The notes beneath the pieces are model-generated. The model was not told the origin of the DNA and did no database searches. It saw only the letters and a program-made list of their open reading frames with translations. Shown in pieces: positions 17,261 to 27,037 of a stretch of 64,000 nucleotides of DNA (position 1 is the first letter of the stretch; every line of letters begins with the position of its first letter). This stretch comes from Mesorhizobium ciceri biovar biserrulae WSM1271. Lineage in GTDB: Bacteria > Pseudomonadota > Alphaproteobacteria > Rhizobiales > Rhizobiaceae. A program made the translations under genes and the position numbers. Where the stretch lies: positions 4,735,501 to 4,799,500 of the forward strand of contig NC_014923.1 in NCBI RefSeq assembly GCF_000185905.1. The letters are read 5' to 3'.

Positions 17261-17450
17261 ATGGCAGGTCTCCTGGCTCGCGGGTCGTTGCGCCATCCTG
17301 CCTTCCCAGCCTTGCCGGCCAGTGGCATTCACGGATTTTGCTCGCCGCTTACAGTTGCGGGGGCAGCCACGGCCTCGACCTGAACAGGCCTCACCGTGTT
17401 CCCTTTTCACCCCTCGCCTTTCGGCTCGGGGACCATCACCACTTCAGCGT
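17261..17450 (-). promoter_or_regulatory. Cobalamin riboswitch
   Basis: Reading the minus strand, the conserved blocks come in the known order: GGTCCCC and GTGAAAAGGGAACACGGTG, then CCCCGCAACTGTAAGCGG, GCCACTGG, GGGAAGG and finally the B12 box GAGCCAGGAGACCTGCC (at 17263-17279 on plus). It ends about 180 bases before the ATG of the ABC ATPase. AdoCbl binding normally represses the downstream genes in Proteobacteria, often by hiding the ribosome site. The 5' boundary is approximate. Confidence 0.96.
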
Positions 17451-17532
17451 AGATTTCCACCAAACGCTTCGCAATGGATTTCTCGGACGAAGTGGTGGGC
17501 CAGCTAAGGGAAACAGGCATTGCACGCTCACT

Positions 17533-17548
17533 TTATGTAATAACATAA
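17533..17548. promoter_or_regulatory. AT-rich inverted repeat in the divergent riboswitch/AraC gap
   Basis: TTATGT-AATA-ACATAA, a six-base-arm palindrome in an otherwise GC-rich gap, about 80 bases upstream of the riboswitch 5' end and 140 bases before the AraC-type start. It may be part of the promoter of the riboswitch transcript or an operator shared with the divergent regulator. Only the symmetry is seen. Confidence 0.4.
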
Positions 17549-17687
17549 CATTCTTAGGAGATGACGCGGCCCGCTGTCAAGCGAAAGCCCATGGGATCGG
17601 CGCAGATTGCACGGAATGCGCAATTTCGATCAAACTGGCCGCGCCAGGAAACGCCAAGATGATCCGGCCAATGCGAAAAGGAGCCCC

Positions 17688-18521
17688 ATGAACCCGACCG
17701 AGAAAGCGCTGTGGTTCGTCGAGAGCCATCTGCCGGAGGCGATCTCGCTTGACGATGTCGCGCAAAGCAGCGGCGTGTCGCGTTTTCATGTGACGCGCGC
17801 CTTCGGCGCCGCAACCGGCCGCTCGGTGATGGGTTACATGCGCTCACGCCGGCTGACCGAGGCGGCGCGCAAGCTGGCCGGCGGAGCGCCCGACATCCTC
17901 GCCGTCGCGCTCGACGCCGGCTACAACTCGCATGAGGCGTTCACCCGTGCCTTCCGCGATCAGTTCGGCACCACGCCGGAACTGGTGCGCGCGCAAGGCT
18001 CGACCAACAACCTCGACCTCGTGGAGCCGATCCTGATGGACCAGTCCTTCCTCACCAATCTCGAACCACCGCGCTTCGAGACCAGCCGGCCGTTCCTGAT
18101 CGCCGGCCTCGGCGAACGCTACAGCTGTGAAACCAGCGCCGGGATTCCGATGCAGTGGCAGCGTTTTGCACCCTATATCGGCAACATCCCCGGCGAGATC
18201 TCAGGCGTTTTCTACGGCGTGTGCCTTAACGGCGACGACGCGGGCAATTTCGACTATGTCGTCGGCGTCGAAGTGTCCGGCTTTGCGGATCTGCCGACGG
18301 ACTTCTATCGGGTGCGGGTGCCGGCGCAGAAATATGCGGTGTTCTCGCACCGCGAGCACATCTCATCCATCCGCCGGACGATCAACACGATCTGGAACAG
18401 TTGGCTGCCCGACTCCGGTCACGAAATCGCGGATGCACCGGAATTCGAGCGCTATGGACCGGAGTTCGATGCCCACAGCGGCAATGGCGGGCTGGAGATC
18501 TGGGTACCGGTGAAGGCGTAG
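17688..18521 (+). CDS. AraC family regulator with GyrI-like effector domain (Rob type)
   Basis: A 277-residue protein. The first 110 residues form two helix-turn-helix motifs: ISLDDVAQSSGVSRFHVTRA and ILAVALDAGYNSHEAFTRAF. The remainder (about 130-277) is a GyrI/Rob-like small-molecule-binding domain ending EIWVPVKA. Such proteins activate multidrug or stress genes on binding a ligand. The start ATG follows AAAAGGAG. It diverges from the riboswitch operon and converges on the PLP-enzyme gene; its target is unknown. Confidence 0.92.
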   Translation: MNPTEKALWFVESHLPEAISLDDVAQSSGVSRFHVTRAFGAATGRSVMGYMRSRRLTEAARKLAGGAPDILAVALDAGYNSHEAFTRAFRDQFGTTPELVRAQGSTNNLDLVEPILMDQSFLTNLEPPRFETSRPFLIAGLGERYSCETSAGIPMQWQRFAPYIGNIPGEISGVFYGVCLNGDDAGNFDYVVGVEVSGFADLPTDFYRVRVPAQKYAVFSHREHISSIRRTINTIWNSWLPDSGHEIADAPEFERYGPEFDAHSGNGGLEIWVPVKA

Positions 18522-18526
18522 CTCGA

Positions 18527-19669
18527 TCACGCCATCGGCAGCGCCGGCCAGCGATCGATGACCTTTCCGCCGGAAAACACGGCGATCGACCCGAATTGCT
18601 GCAGCACGGCCTCGCTCTGCGTCGGCCTTAGAAACGCGTAGTCGCCTGGCCTTGCGGTCGCATCGGCGGGCAAGCCCATGAATTGCTGGTTGGAGGACAG
18701 GCCGAGCAGGCCGTTCGTCTTCATGCCTTGGGGGAAGACCGGCTCGGCCATCCACTTGCCGCCATAGAGATAGCAGCCCTTGCGCGGAAACCGGCCGAGC
18801 GCCTGCAGCAGGCGGGTAACGGCCGGCGGGCCAGGCAGCATCGGCTCGACCACTTTCAGGATCGGCGTAGCGATGAAAGCCGCCGGCTGGAAGCCGTCGA
18901 GGCCTGGCGTATCGAAGTCGCTGGGCAGCACGAAGGCCGAGCCCATCGACACTTCATTGGCCGCGCCGCCACGATGAAGCAGCGCGGTCTTGCTGCCGCC
19001 GATGTTGAGGATGCGGCGCTGGTCGGCACCGAGACAGGCGACGAACGCCGCAGCCTGCGCCGACGCCTCCGCCAATGCCTTTGCCGGTCCGCCGAAAAGG
19101 CCGGGAATGAGCGGCGCATGCGCCTCGTAGGCCATGACGCCTTCGCAATGCAGCCGGACCGGCAACGCGCTCAGCGCCTTCGACAAGGCCGCGGGATCAG
19201 CAAAGCCGCCGCGATGCAGCCCGACATCGATCTCGAAAGCGATGCGCAGGCCGATGCCGAGTTCGTCAGCGAGAGCACCGTATTCCGCCAGTCTCTCCTC
19301 GCTGTCGATCAGCCAGCAGACACGCGACCAGTCGGCATCACCCTTCACCAGCGCAGCCCTTGCCGCACCGATCGGCATCGGCTTGCCGTAGAGCAGATCG
19401 GCATCCGGAAACGCCTTCAGCACCGCCTTGCTGATCGGCGGGTGGAAGGTCATGAAGCGCTCATGGCGAAGCGCCTTGCCTATATGCGCAAGCAGCGGCA
19501 GGCAGGCGAGCGATTTGTCGACCAGCCGCACGGCCAGGCCGGGATCCAGCCTCCTTTTTACCAGGGCAATGTTTCCGTCCAGCCGATCGCGGTCGAGCAG
19601 CAGGCAGGGCTGGAAGATGCCGGCTTCCTTCAGCGCATCCGAGAGGGTGGAAAAATAGGTGCTCATCAT
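18527..19669 (-). CDS. DSD1-like PLP enzyme (D-threonine aldolase / amino-acid deaminase family)
   Basis: A 380-residue fold-type III PLP enzyme with an alanine-racemase-like N-terminal barrel; Lys52 in RLVDKSLACLPLL is the probable Schiff-base lysine, and GGSKTALLHRG is the phosphate-binding region. The C-terminal domain has the metal-binding style of D-threonine aldolase/D-serine dehydratase relatives, though the usual HxxxxxxxC pair is not obvious to me. The start ATG 19669 overlaps the stop of the lactone oxidase gene (ATGA); the frame continues upstream only inside that gene. It forms an operon with the oxidase and an MFS carrier, suggesting a hydroxy-amino-acid or sugar-derived substrate. 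Confidence 0.8.
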   Translation of the reverse strand: MMSTYFSTLSDALKEAGIFQPCLLLDRDRLDGNIALVKRRLDPGLAVRLVDKSLACLPLLAHIGKALRHERFMTFHPPISKAVLKAFPDADLLYGKPMPIGAARAALVKGDADWSRVCWLIDSEERLAEYGALADELGIGLRIAFEIDVGLHRGGFADPAALSKALSALPVRLHCEGVMAYEAHAPLIPGLFGGPAKALAEASAQAAAFVACLGADQRRILNIGGSKTALLHRGGAANEVSMGSAFVLPSDFDTPGLDGFQPAAFIATPILKVVEPMLPGPPAVTRLLQALGRFPRKGCYLYGGKWMAEPVFPQGMKTNGLLGLSSNQQFMGLPADATARPGDYAFLRPTQSEAVLQQFGSIAVFSGGKVIDRWPALPMA

Positions 19670-20943
19670 TCGATGCCGAACAGGCCGGCCATGTAGGGCG
19701 ACACGAAGCGGTTTTCCGGATCGATGTCGCGGCGCGCCGCCATGGCATCGTCCCAGCGCGGGTAGAGCTTTTTCAGCTCCGCCGCTTTCAGGCTGTGCAT
19801 CTTGCCCCAATGCGGCCGGCCGCCATATCTGCGGAAGATCGGCTCTGCCGCCCGCATGAACGGCAAAGGATCGTTCGCGGCGTCATGGTGGATGGCGATG
19901 GAGCAGGTCAGCCTGTTGTAGAATGGCGAAAGCCAGAACTGGTCCGGCGTGACCGAGCGCACCTCCATCGGGAAATAGACCTCGGGAAAGCGCTTCTCGG
20001 TCAGCTCGATGATCTCGGCCAGCGCCTTCGGCCCTTCCTCGAACGGCAAATGATATTCCATCTCGTTGAACTTGGTCTGCCGGTCGCTGGCATAGACGTT
20101 GAGCCAGTCCTGCACGTAGTCCTCGGCGGGAAATTTGGCGGCCGCCGATCGGATCAGGCGGCCACGCAGCGATGGCAGCCAGGCAAGTGAAGTGCGCAGC
20201 CTGCGCAGTGTCCTCAAACCCGCCTCGTCCTCTTCCGGCGGCCGCGTGGTGGGTGCGGCATCGCTGAAATCGCTGGCGATGAACTGCGCATAGCCGGAAA
20301 ACGGAATGTAGTAGAATTCGGCCGAGCGATGCGCGGCCATCATCGCCTCGAAATCGCGCAGCATCTCGGTGATCGGCAGCACATATTTGCGGCGGCGCAA
20401 CCGGTAGGTCGCGATGTTGTTCAGCGTCACTTCGGTGAGCACGCCGAAAGCGCCGAGCGCAACACCGATGGCGTGGATCATGTCCCGATCCCCTGCCCGC
20501 TTGAAGTCGCGGACCTTGCCAAGGCCGTCGACGATCTGCACCGTCTCCAGCTGCGTGTGATAGGCGCCGAGCGTCGGTCCCGAGCCGTGCGTGGCTGTGC
20601 CCAGCGCGCCGCCGATCGCCTGGCGGTCGATATCGCCCATGTTGGGCAGGCCCTGGCCAATGCCTTGCAGGATGTGCATGAGCGGGCCGAGCCGGGTCCC
20701 TGCCCGCACCCGCGCCTGATGTTTTTGCGCGTCGTGCGAGACCAGCCCTTCCAGTCTCTCCAGGGACAGGATCGTGCCCTGCGATTTCACCAGCGGTGTG
20801 AAGGAATGACCGGCGCCGGCAACGCGCACCGGGCCAGGCGCGGTCCGGACGAGATCACCGAGTTCACCGGCATCGCCGGGGCTGGCGATCAGCTTGGGCT
20901 CGGCACTTACGAAGCCCGACCAGTTGCTCCAAGTGTTCGACAT
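19666..20943 (-). CDS. FAD-linked sugar-1,4-lactone oxidase (ALO/GULO family)
   Basis: A 425-residue VAO-type flavoprotein. GAGHSFTP (43-50) contains the His that covalently carries FAD in many relatives; GTATHGSG (115-122) is the second FAD block; the C-terminal ALO domain ends with RPHWGKMH, the family hallmark. Such enzymes oxidise aldonolactones (arabinono-, gulono-, xylitol-type substrates) with oxygen, forming peroxide. Start ATG 20943. It is 12 bases from the MFS gene upstream on the same strand and is coupled to the PLP-enzyme gene. The pairing with a PLP enzyme is uncommon and the true substrate is open. Confidence 0.9.
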   Translation of the reverse strand: MSNTWSNWSGFVSAEPKLIASPGDAGELGDLVRTAPGPVRVAGAGHSFTPLVKSQGTILSLERLEGLVSHDAQKHQARVRAGTRLGPLMHILQGIGQGLPNMGDIDRQAIGGALGTATHGSGPTLGAYHTQLETVQIVDGLGKVRDFKRAGDRDMIHAIGVALGAFGVLTEVTLNNIATYRLRRRKYVLPITEMLRDFEAMMAAHRSAEFYYIPFSGYAQFIASDFSDAAPTTRPPEEDEAGLRTLRRLRTSLAWLPSLRGRLIRSAAAKFPAEDYVQDWLNVYASDRQTKFNEMEYHLPFEEGPKALAEIIELTEKRFPEVYFPMEVRSVTPDQFWLSPFYNRLTCSIAIHHDAANDPLPFMRAAEPIFRRYGGRPHWGKMHSLKAAELKKLYPRWDDAMAARRDIDPENRFVSPYMAGLFGIE

Positions 20944-20955
20944 GGCGCTCCCCGC

Positions 20956-22143
20956 TCAGGCAACCGCACGACGGCGACGTGACACAAGGACGAAGAGACC
21001 GAGCAGCGCCACGCTTGCCACCGCGCTGGCGGCGGCGAATTCCGGCACCGGCCGGAAATCCTTGCCATCGATGAGCAGCGACGCCGCAATCGGCCCGATC
21101 GCCAGGCCGAACAGTTGGGCTGCCGGCACCAGCAGCACAGCGGTGCGCGTCTCGTCGGCGGTGATCGCCAGACGGATCTGGTAGGGCACGATGAACAGCA
21201 GGATAAAGCCCATGGCCAGGGCAGCGACCCAGAACGTCGTCAGGCCGGGGCTGCTGGCAAGAACCAGGGAACTGACAAGCGCCACGACGCCGATCGCCGC
21301 GATGGCAAGGCGATAATCGATGCGCGCCTCGAACGCGGTCGCCGTCATCGCCCCCAGGACCTGCACCGCGAGGCTGGCCGAGACGATCAGGCCGACGGTG
21401 CGGCCATCGATGCCGTATTGCGCGCCTAGCGGCTCCAGGAAAGCCCAGACCGCGCCGAAGAACATGAAGTAGCAGAAGACCGACAGCAGCGCGGTCATCG
21501 AGGGAACCGTCAGCACATTGGCCAGATTCTCTTCCTTGGGCAGGTCGGCATAGTCACCGGGCACGGTGAAAGCGACCGCCAGCGACACGACGCAGACGAC
21601 GGCAAGAACGATGAAGCCACCCGCCGACCCTGCGGCCGGGATGACATAGAGCGCCAGCAACAGGGCGAGCGCGCATTGCGCCAGCGTCTGCATGGTGACG
21701 AAATAGCCGCCGATGCGCTCGGCACGCCGCGAGCGGGCGATCAGTTCGGTGGCGATGGCGACCAGACCGCCCTCGGCGAGCCCGGCAAGGGCGCGGGCCG
21801 CAATCAGCATGTTGGCGCTCGCGGCATAGGCCGTCCACACATTGGCCAGCGCCAGCAGCAGCAGAAGGACGGCACTTTTCCAGCGCATATTGTGGGCCGA
21901 AAGCAGCATCGCCACGACGGCCGAACCGATGGCAATGGCGATCATCTCGGCGGTGGCAACCAGCGCCAGTTCGTCGCCGCTGACATGGCCTTCGGTGTAG
22001 AGAGCTCCGAGCAGCACCGGCTGCAGGCCGAGGATGAGCAGGCCGACCGAACCGATCCACAGGGCCGAGGCGAGCTGCCAGCTGGTCGGATTGCCGACCA
22101 GCCAGTCGCCACTGCCTGCGTGGCCGATATCTGTCGAAGCCAA
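20956..22143 (-). CDS. MFS transporter
   Basis: A 395-residue, roughly 12-helix major facilitator protein with a long hydrophilic N-terminus. There is no in-frame ATG near the beginning of the conserved region. A TTG at 22143 is preceded by GGGGAGG five bases upstream and is the best start; a TTG at 22188 has no ribosome site. It is the first gene of the MFS-oxidase-PLP enzyme operon and faces a TetR regulator with a palindromic site between them. Direction and substrate are not evident. Confidence 0.85.
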   Translation of the reverse strand: MASTDIGHAGSGDWLVGNPTSWQLASALWIGSVGLLILGLQPVLLGALYTEGHVSGDELALVATAEMIAIAIGSAVVAMLLSAHNMRWKSAVLLLLLALANVWTAYAASANMLIAARALAGLAEGGLVAIATELIARSRRAERIGGYFVTMQTLAQCALALLLALYVIPAAGSAGGFIVLAVVCVVSLAVAFTVPGDYADLPKEENLANVLTVPSMTALLSVFCYFMFFGAVWAFLEPLGAQYGIDGRTVGLIVSASLAVQVLGAMTATAFEARIDYRLAIAAIGVVALVSSLVLASSPGLTTFWVAALAMGFILLFIVPYQIRLAITADETRTAVLLVPAAQLFGLAIGPIAASLLIDGKDFRPVPEFAAASAVASVALLGLFVLVSRRRRAVA

Positions 22144-22182
22144 AGGCGCCTCCCCAACGTCCTTGCCGCGAGGCAAAAAAGC

Positions 22183-22195
22183 TGACAACCTGTCA
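22183..22195. promoter_or_regulatory. Candidate TetR operator
   Basis: TGACA-ACC-TGTCA, a perfect 5-base-arm palindrome 40 bases upstream of the MFS start and 73 bases before the divergent TetR start. A second small symmetry, TTTC-A-GAAA, follows at 22199-22207. Their position in the only divergent gap of the cluster fits repression of both genes by the 22268 protein. Confidence 0.5.
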
Positions 22196-22267
22196 GTATT
22201 TCAGAAACTGATACTTGATCATATTTCTTGTCAACCGGAATCTAAAAACCGTGCGAAAGATCGGTGC

Positions 22268-22894
22268 ATGACGGAATTGAAGAGAATGGCGACCGAGCCG
22301 AGGCGCAAGCCCAAGCAGGAACGCAGCCGCGAGCGCATCGACGCGATCCTGTCGACGACCATGCGGCTGATCGGGGAAAAGGGTATCGACGCCGTCACTA
22401 TGAAGGAGGTCGGCATGCTGGCGGGCGGGCCAATCGCCACCGTCTACCACTACTTTCCCAACAAATCGGCGATCCTGGCGATGCTCTATGAGCGGTTTTC
22501 AGAGGTCAGCCGGGCACGGCTGACGACGATCATCGCCGAAATCCACGAGGCGAAAGATGTCATCGTGGCCGCTGACCGGCTGCTCGATGATTATCTCAGC
22601 CGTGTCGCCGGCGATCCGGCCATCCAGGATCTGCAGAACGCCATCCAGGCCGACAAGGCGCTCAAGAACCTCGACCTCGCCGAAACGCGGCACCAAGCCA
22701 AAATGTTCTGCGACCATGTCATCGCCTTGCTGGAGCCCGAGAGGCGCGAGCAGTTCGAACGCATGGTTCTGCTGATCTTCCAGCTCGCCGGCGGCGTGGT
22801 GCGCCTGGCGCTTGCCGAGGGCGAAGCGGAAAGCCGCCGGACCATCGAGGATTACCGGTCTATCATTCACACGCAGCTGCGGCTGTTCCTCTAG
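22268..22894 (+). CDS. TetR family transcriptional regulator
   Basis: A 208-residue repressor. The N-terminal helix-turn-helix is clear: RIDAILSTTMRLIGEKG, then VTMKEVGMLAGGPIATVYHY and FPNKSAILAMLYERF. The C-terminal domain is helical and specific to the ligand. The ATG 22268 is weakly supported by GAAAG; ATG 22286 is an alternative. It is divergent from the MFS-lactone oxidase-PLP enzyme operon and most likely represses it. Confidence 0.92.
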   Translation: MTELKRMATEPRRKPKQERSRERIDAILSTTMRLIGEKGIDAVTMKEVGMLAGGPIATVYHYFPNKSAILAMLYERFSEVSRARLTTIIAEIHEAKDVIVAADRLLDDYLSRVAGDPAIQDLQNAIQADKALKNLDLAETRHQAKMFCDHVIALLEPERREQFERMVLLIFQLAGGVVRLALAEGEAESRRTIEDYRSIIHTQLRLFL

Positions 22895-22902
22895 AGCCGC
22901 GC

Positions 22903-23754
22903 CTATTTCGCCCGATGGACGAGGCCTTCGAAGCCGTGTGTCAGATCCGAAGCGCCGGCCGCGAACATCTTGACGAGATTTTGCGGACGGCCGGGAGTCT
23001 TGTTCGCATCGAGGAGGATGGCCCTGCCCTCATGCATGACGAAATCGAATTTTCCATAGTCGAAGCCGAGTTCACGCCGGCGCTCACGCAGTTCGTCGGG
23101 CACCGGGACGGGCTCGCGCCGGATCGTCTCCGATGCCTTGACCAGGCCGTTCGGGGAGACGTAGCGGGTGCAGCGCTCTCGCTCTCCGCAAAACACCCAG
23201 AAACGAACAGCAAAACCGTCGGGTTCTCTCTCCGGAATGAACTTTTCCACGACGAGATCGTCGCAATCAAAGACGCCGTCTGGAACGTCGCCGAGAGATC
23301 TGTGGATCTCATAGGGGTGCAAGATTGGCAAATGCGGAAACGGCGGCTGTTTGCCCGCGCGCTCGGATCGCCGGTTGAGGAGCGTCTCCGGGATTCCCCG
23401 ATTGTTGAGATTGCTTTTGACGATCACCTGACCTTGCCAGCTGTCGGTTTTGTCGATCAATGCACCACTGATCCGCCGTTTGGATATGTCGGCGGCGCCG
23501 ATGTTGAGGCAGAATGCAAAACTCCGGGCATAGTCGACATAGTCCGTGGGCGTCACCGTGGCATCGACATGCAATACCGCCATATCGGCGCTGACCGGCT
23601 TCGACAGGCCTTGCTGAACCCGAACCGAATGGCCGCGCCTTTTCAATTCCGCAAGAATGTCGAACAGCATGTATGGGCTGCTCCTGCGCAGCAGAATATC
23701 GCGCCTGCCCAGGAACCTGTCATGCTCATGCGTTATCACGGCGATACGCGCCAC
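22903..23754 (-). CDS. ATP-grasp domain protein of unknown substrate
   Basis: A 283-residue protein. Residues about 90-255 read as an ATP-grasp fold: VIVKSNLNNRG (110-120, nucleotide-binding Lys113), LVVEKFIPE (167-175, hinge) and the metal-binding end FDFVMHEGRAILLDANKTPG (236-255; Asp237, Asp249, Asn251). ATP-grasp enzymes join a carboxylate to an amine or thiol through an acyl phosphate. The frame is open to 23871, but GTG 23754 has AGGAGG six bases before it and is the evident start. It diverges from a methyltransferase gene 115 bases away. It may belong to a peptide-modifying or amino-acid ligase pathway; no precursor peptide was recognised nearby. Confidence 0.75.
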   Translation of the reverse strand: MARIAVITHEHDRFLGRRDILLRRSSPYMLFDILAELKRRGHSVRVQQGLSKPVSADMAVLHVDATVTPTDYVDYARSFAFCLNIGAADISKRRISGALIDKTDSWQGQVIVKSNLNNRGIPETLLNRRSERAGKQPPFPHLPILHPYEIHRSLGDVPDGVFDCDDLVVEKFIPEREPDGFAVRFWVFCGERERCTRYVSPNGLVKASETIRREPVPVPDELRERRRELGFDYGKFDFVMHEGRAILLDANKTPGRPQNLVKMFAAGASDLTHGFEGLVHRAK

Positions 23755-23869
23755 TATCCACCTCCTGGACTGTCTGTAGATGCCTTGAAATGTCTTGGCT
23801 TGTCCAACGACCTCTATTAAGCCCCGGTGATATCCAAAATCCAGGCGTGCAGGGGGCCAATGGAATTGC

Positions 23870-24667
23870 ATGACAAATCATTGGGACGATTACCACCGCC
23901 ATTGGAAACTTCTGGAAGCGCCGCTCCGGCCGACAGCGGAAACCGTCGCTATATTCGATCGCGAACTTGATCTCGGAAATGCCGATGTCCTTCTCTTGGG
24001 GGTTACCCCGGAATTGGCAGTTCTGGGCAAGTCGATGTTGGCGGTCGACCAGTCGGCGGCCATGATTTCCGGCGTATGGGCTGGCGACGACGGCTCGCGA
24101 CGGGCAATCGCCGGCAACTGGCTTAACCTGCCCGTGGACCGCGCAAGCATCGACGCCGTCATCGGCGACGGATGCCTGTCGGCGGTCGCTTCCCAGGCGG
24201 CGCGCAGTTCGTTGTTTGGCGAGGTCGCCAGGGTGCTGAAGCCTGGCAGGCGCGCAGCGATCCGCGTCTTCGCACGACCGGAAACGGCGGACGATCTGTG
24301 CGGCATCGAAGCTCTGGTTCTGGCCGGCGGGATCGAGAATTTCCACGCGCTCAAATGGCGGATTGCGATGGCGTGTACGACCGACGACCGCGATTTTACC
24401 ATCAAGGTGGCAACGATCCGCGATGCATTCGGCAGACTGTTTCCGGACCGCGAAGCTCTTGCCGCGCGAACAGGATGGAGCATGAGCTCGATCAACACGA
24501 TCGACGTCTATGCAGGCTCGGACATAAGCTACAGCTTCGCGACGCTGGCCACGCTGACCAACGAGGCAGCCAACTGGTTCGGCGACGTGCGCGTCGTGCC
24601 GAGCGGAAGCTATCCGCTGGCGGAACGGTGCCCGCTTCTGGTGCTCGGTTCGGCCAGGCACCGGTAA
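23870..24667 (+). CDS. Class I AdoMet-dependent methyltransferase-like protein
   Basis: A 265-residue protein with a Rossmann methyltransferase layout: DVLLLGVTPELAVL (motif I region, with the Gly-rich loop reduced to GVTPE), LAVDQSAAMI (acidic end of strand 2, Asp59), LNLPVDRASIDAVIGDGCL (motif II/III) and VARVLKPGRRAAIRVF (strand 5). The start ATG 23870 follows GCAGGGGGCC. It faces the ATP-grasp gene across a short gap, so the two could act on one substrate. The closest activity cannot be named from sequence. Confidence 0.78.
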   Translation: MTNHWDDYHRHWKLLEAPLRPTAETVAIFDRELDLGNADVLLLGVTPELAVLGKSMLAVDQSAAMISGVWAGDDGSRRAIAGNWLNLPVDRASIDAVIGDGCLSAVASQAARSSLFGEVARVLKPGRRAAIRVFARPETADDLCGIEALVLAGGIENFHALKWRIAMACTTDDRDFTIKVATIRDAFGRLFPDREALAARTGWSMSSINTIDVYAGSDISYSFATLATLTNEAANWFGDVRVVPSGSYPLAERCPLLVLGSARHR

Positions 24668-24741
24668 GTTCATCATCATGCGCCAAGAGGCGCTCCGAGC
24701 GCCTTGACTCCGGCGCGCCGCCAGCCTATTTCAGCGCCACG

Positions 24742-24768
24742 TTAGCACTCGCCTTTGGTGAGTGCTAA
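24742..24768. promoter_or_regulatory. CIRCE element (HrcA operator) of groESL
   Basis: TTAGCACTC at 24742-24750, a nine-base spacer and GAGTGCTAA at 24760-24768, an exact match to the CIRCE inverted repeat. HrcA binds it and represses groESL until heat or misfolding stress titrates GroEL away from HrcA. It lies 63 bases before the groES start. Confidence 0.98.
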
Positions 24769-24831
24769 CCACATGTCCGGCGCCGCCGGATGGAGGAACT
24801 GTTTCTCACCGTTCTCATCGAGGAAGAAAAA

Positions 24832-25128
24832 ATGGCAAAGTCGAAGTTCCGCCCGCTTCATGACCGCGTGGTCGTTCGCCGGGTCGAATCCGAATCCAAG
24901 ACCGCTGGCGGGATCATCATCCCCGACACGGCAAAGGAAAAGCCGCAGGAAGGCGAGATCATCGCTGTCGGCTCCGGCGCTCGTGACGAAGCTGGCAAGC
25001 TGGTCCCGCTGGACGTCAAGGCCGGCGACCGCATCCTGTTCGGCAAGTGGTCGGGCACCGAAGTCAAGCTCAATGGCGAAGACCTTCTGATCATGAAGGA
25101 ATCCGACATCATGGGCATCATCGGCTGA
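24832..25128 (+). CDS. groES: GroES co-chaperonin
   Basis: A 98-residue GroES of normal length. FRPLHDRVVVRRVESESKTA at the start and GGIIIPDTAKEKPQEG, the mobile loop that contacts GroEL, are typical; the C-terminus ends ESDIMGIIG. It caps the GroEL ring during folding in the cytoplasm. The ATG 24832 is chosen because it matches the universal N-terminus and follows GAGGAAGAAAA; an ATG at 24790 upstream adds a non-conserved leader. First gene of the groESL operon under CIRCE control; groEL follows 62 bases later. Confidence 0.99.
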   Translation: MAKSKFRPLHDRVVVRRVESESKTAGGIIIPDTAKEKPQEGEIIAVGSGARDEAGKLVPLDVKAGDRILFGKWSGTEVKLNGEDLLIMKESDIMGIIG

Positions 25129-25190
25129 TATCAGGCCTTTCCGTCAACTGAATTCCCGGGCTCGATCAAAGCCCCTGCCAGGAGCTAAAA

Positions 25191-26846
<1,656 letters not shown>

Positions 26847-26872
26847 TCCAGCCAACCTGGCTAAGCTTACGG

Positions 26873-26900
26873 AAAGGGCGGCAGCGATGCCGCCCTTTTT
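26873..26900 (+). terminator. Intrinsic terminator of groESL
   Basis: A 10-bp perfect stem, AAAGGGCGGC with GCCGCCCTTT (26873-26882 and 26889-26898), loop AGCGAT, running into a T-tract. It lies 26 bases after the groEL stop. Confidence 0.92.
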
Positions 26901-26929
26901 CGTTCTTTTAGGACGCGTCAGAACGGGTG

Positions 26930-27037
26930 TTGGCTGTCGTCTACAGGTCGCGTTACAATTCCACATCCGCGTAAGGGATATACCGACAGGAACCGTTCGC
27001 TTTGTTGAAGCAGGCGGGCCTCCTGAACCAAAAGTGA
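26930..27037 (+). pseudogene. hicA: Decayed hicA toxin remnant
   Basis: The end of a HicA-like mRNA interferase can be read in two frames. One frame gives DIPTGTVR (26977-27000), the other, starting at 27002, gives LLKQAGLLNQK and a stop at 27035-27037. Together they match the conserved HicA C-terminus (IPxGTxRSILKQAGL), with a frame change at about 27001 best explained by two lost bases in the Ser codon. The N-terminal half with the catalytic His is missing or unreadable. The old stop overlaps the hicB GTG as GTGA, the usual coupling of such pairs. The call is by eye. Confidence 0.6.

Noticed and set aside
24688..24704. Terminator after the methyltransferase gene
   Set aside because: AGGCGCT/AGCGCCT hairpin is present but no T-tract follows on the plus strand.
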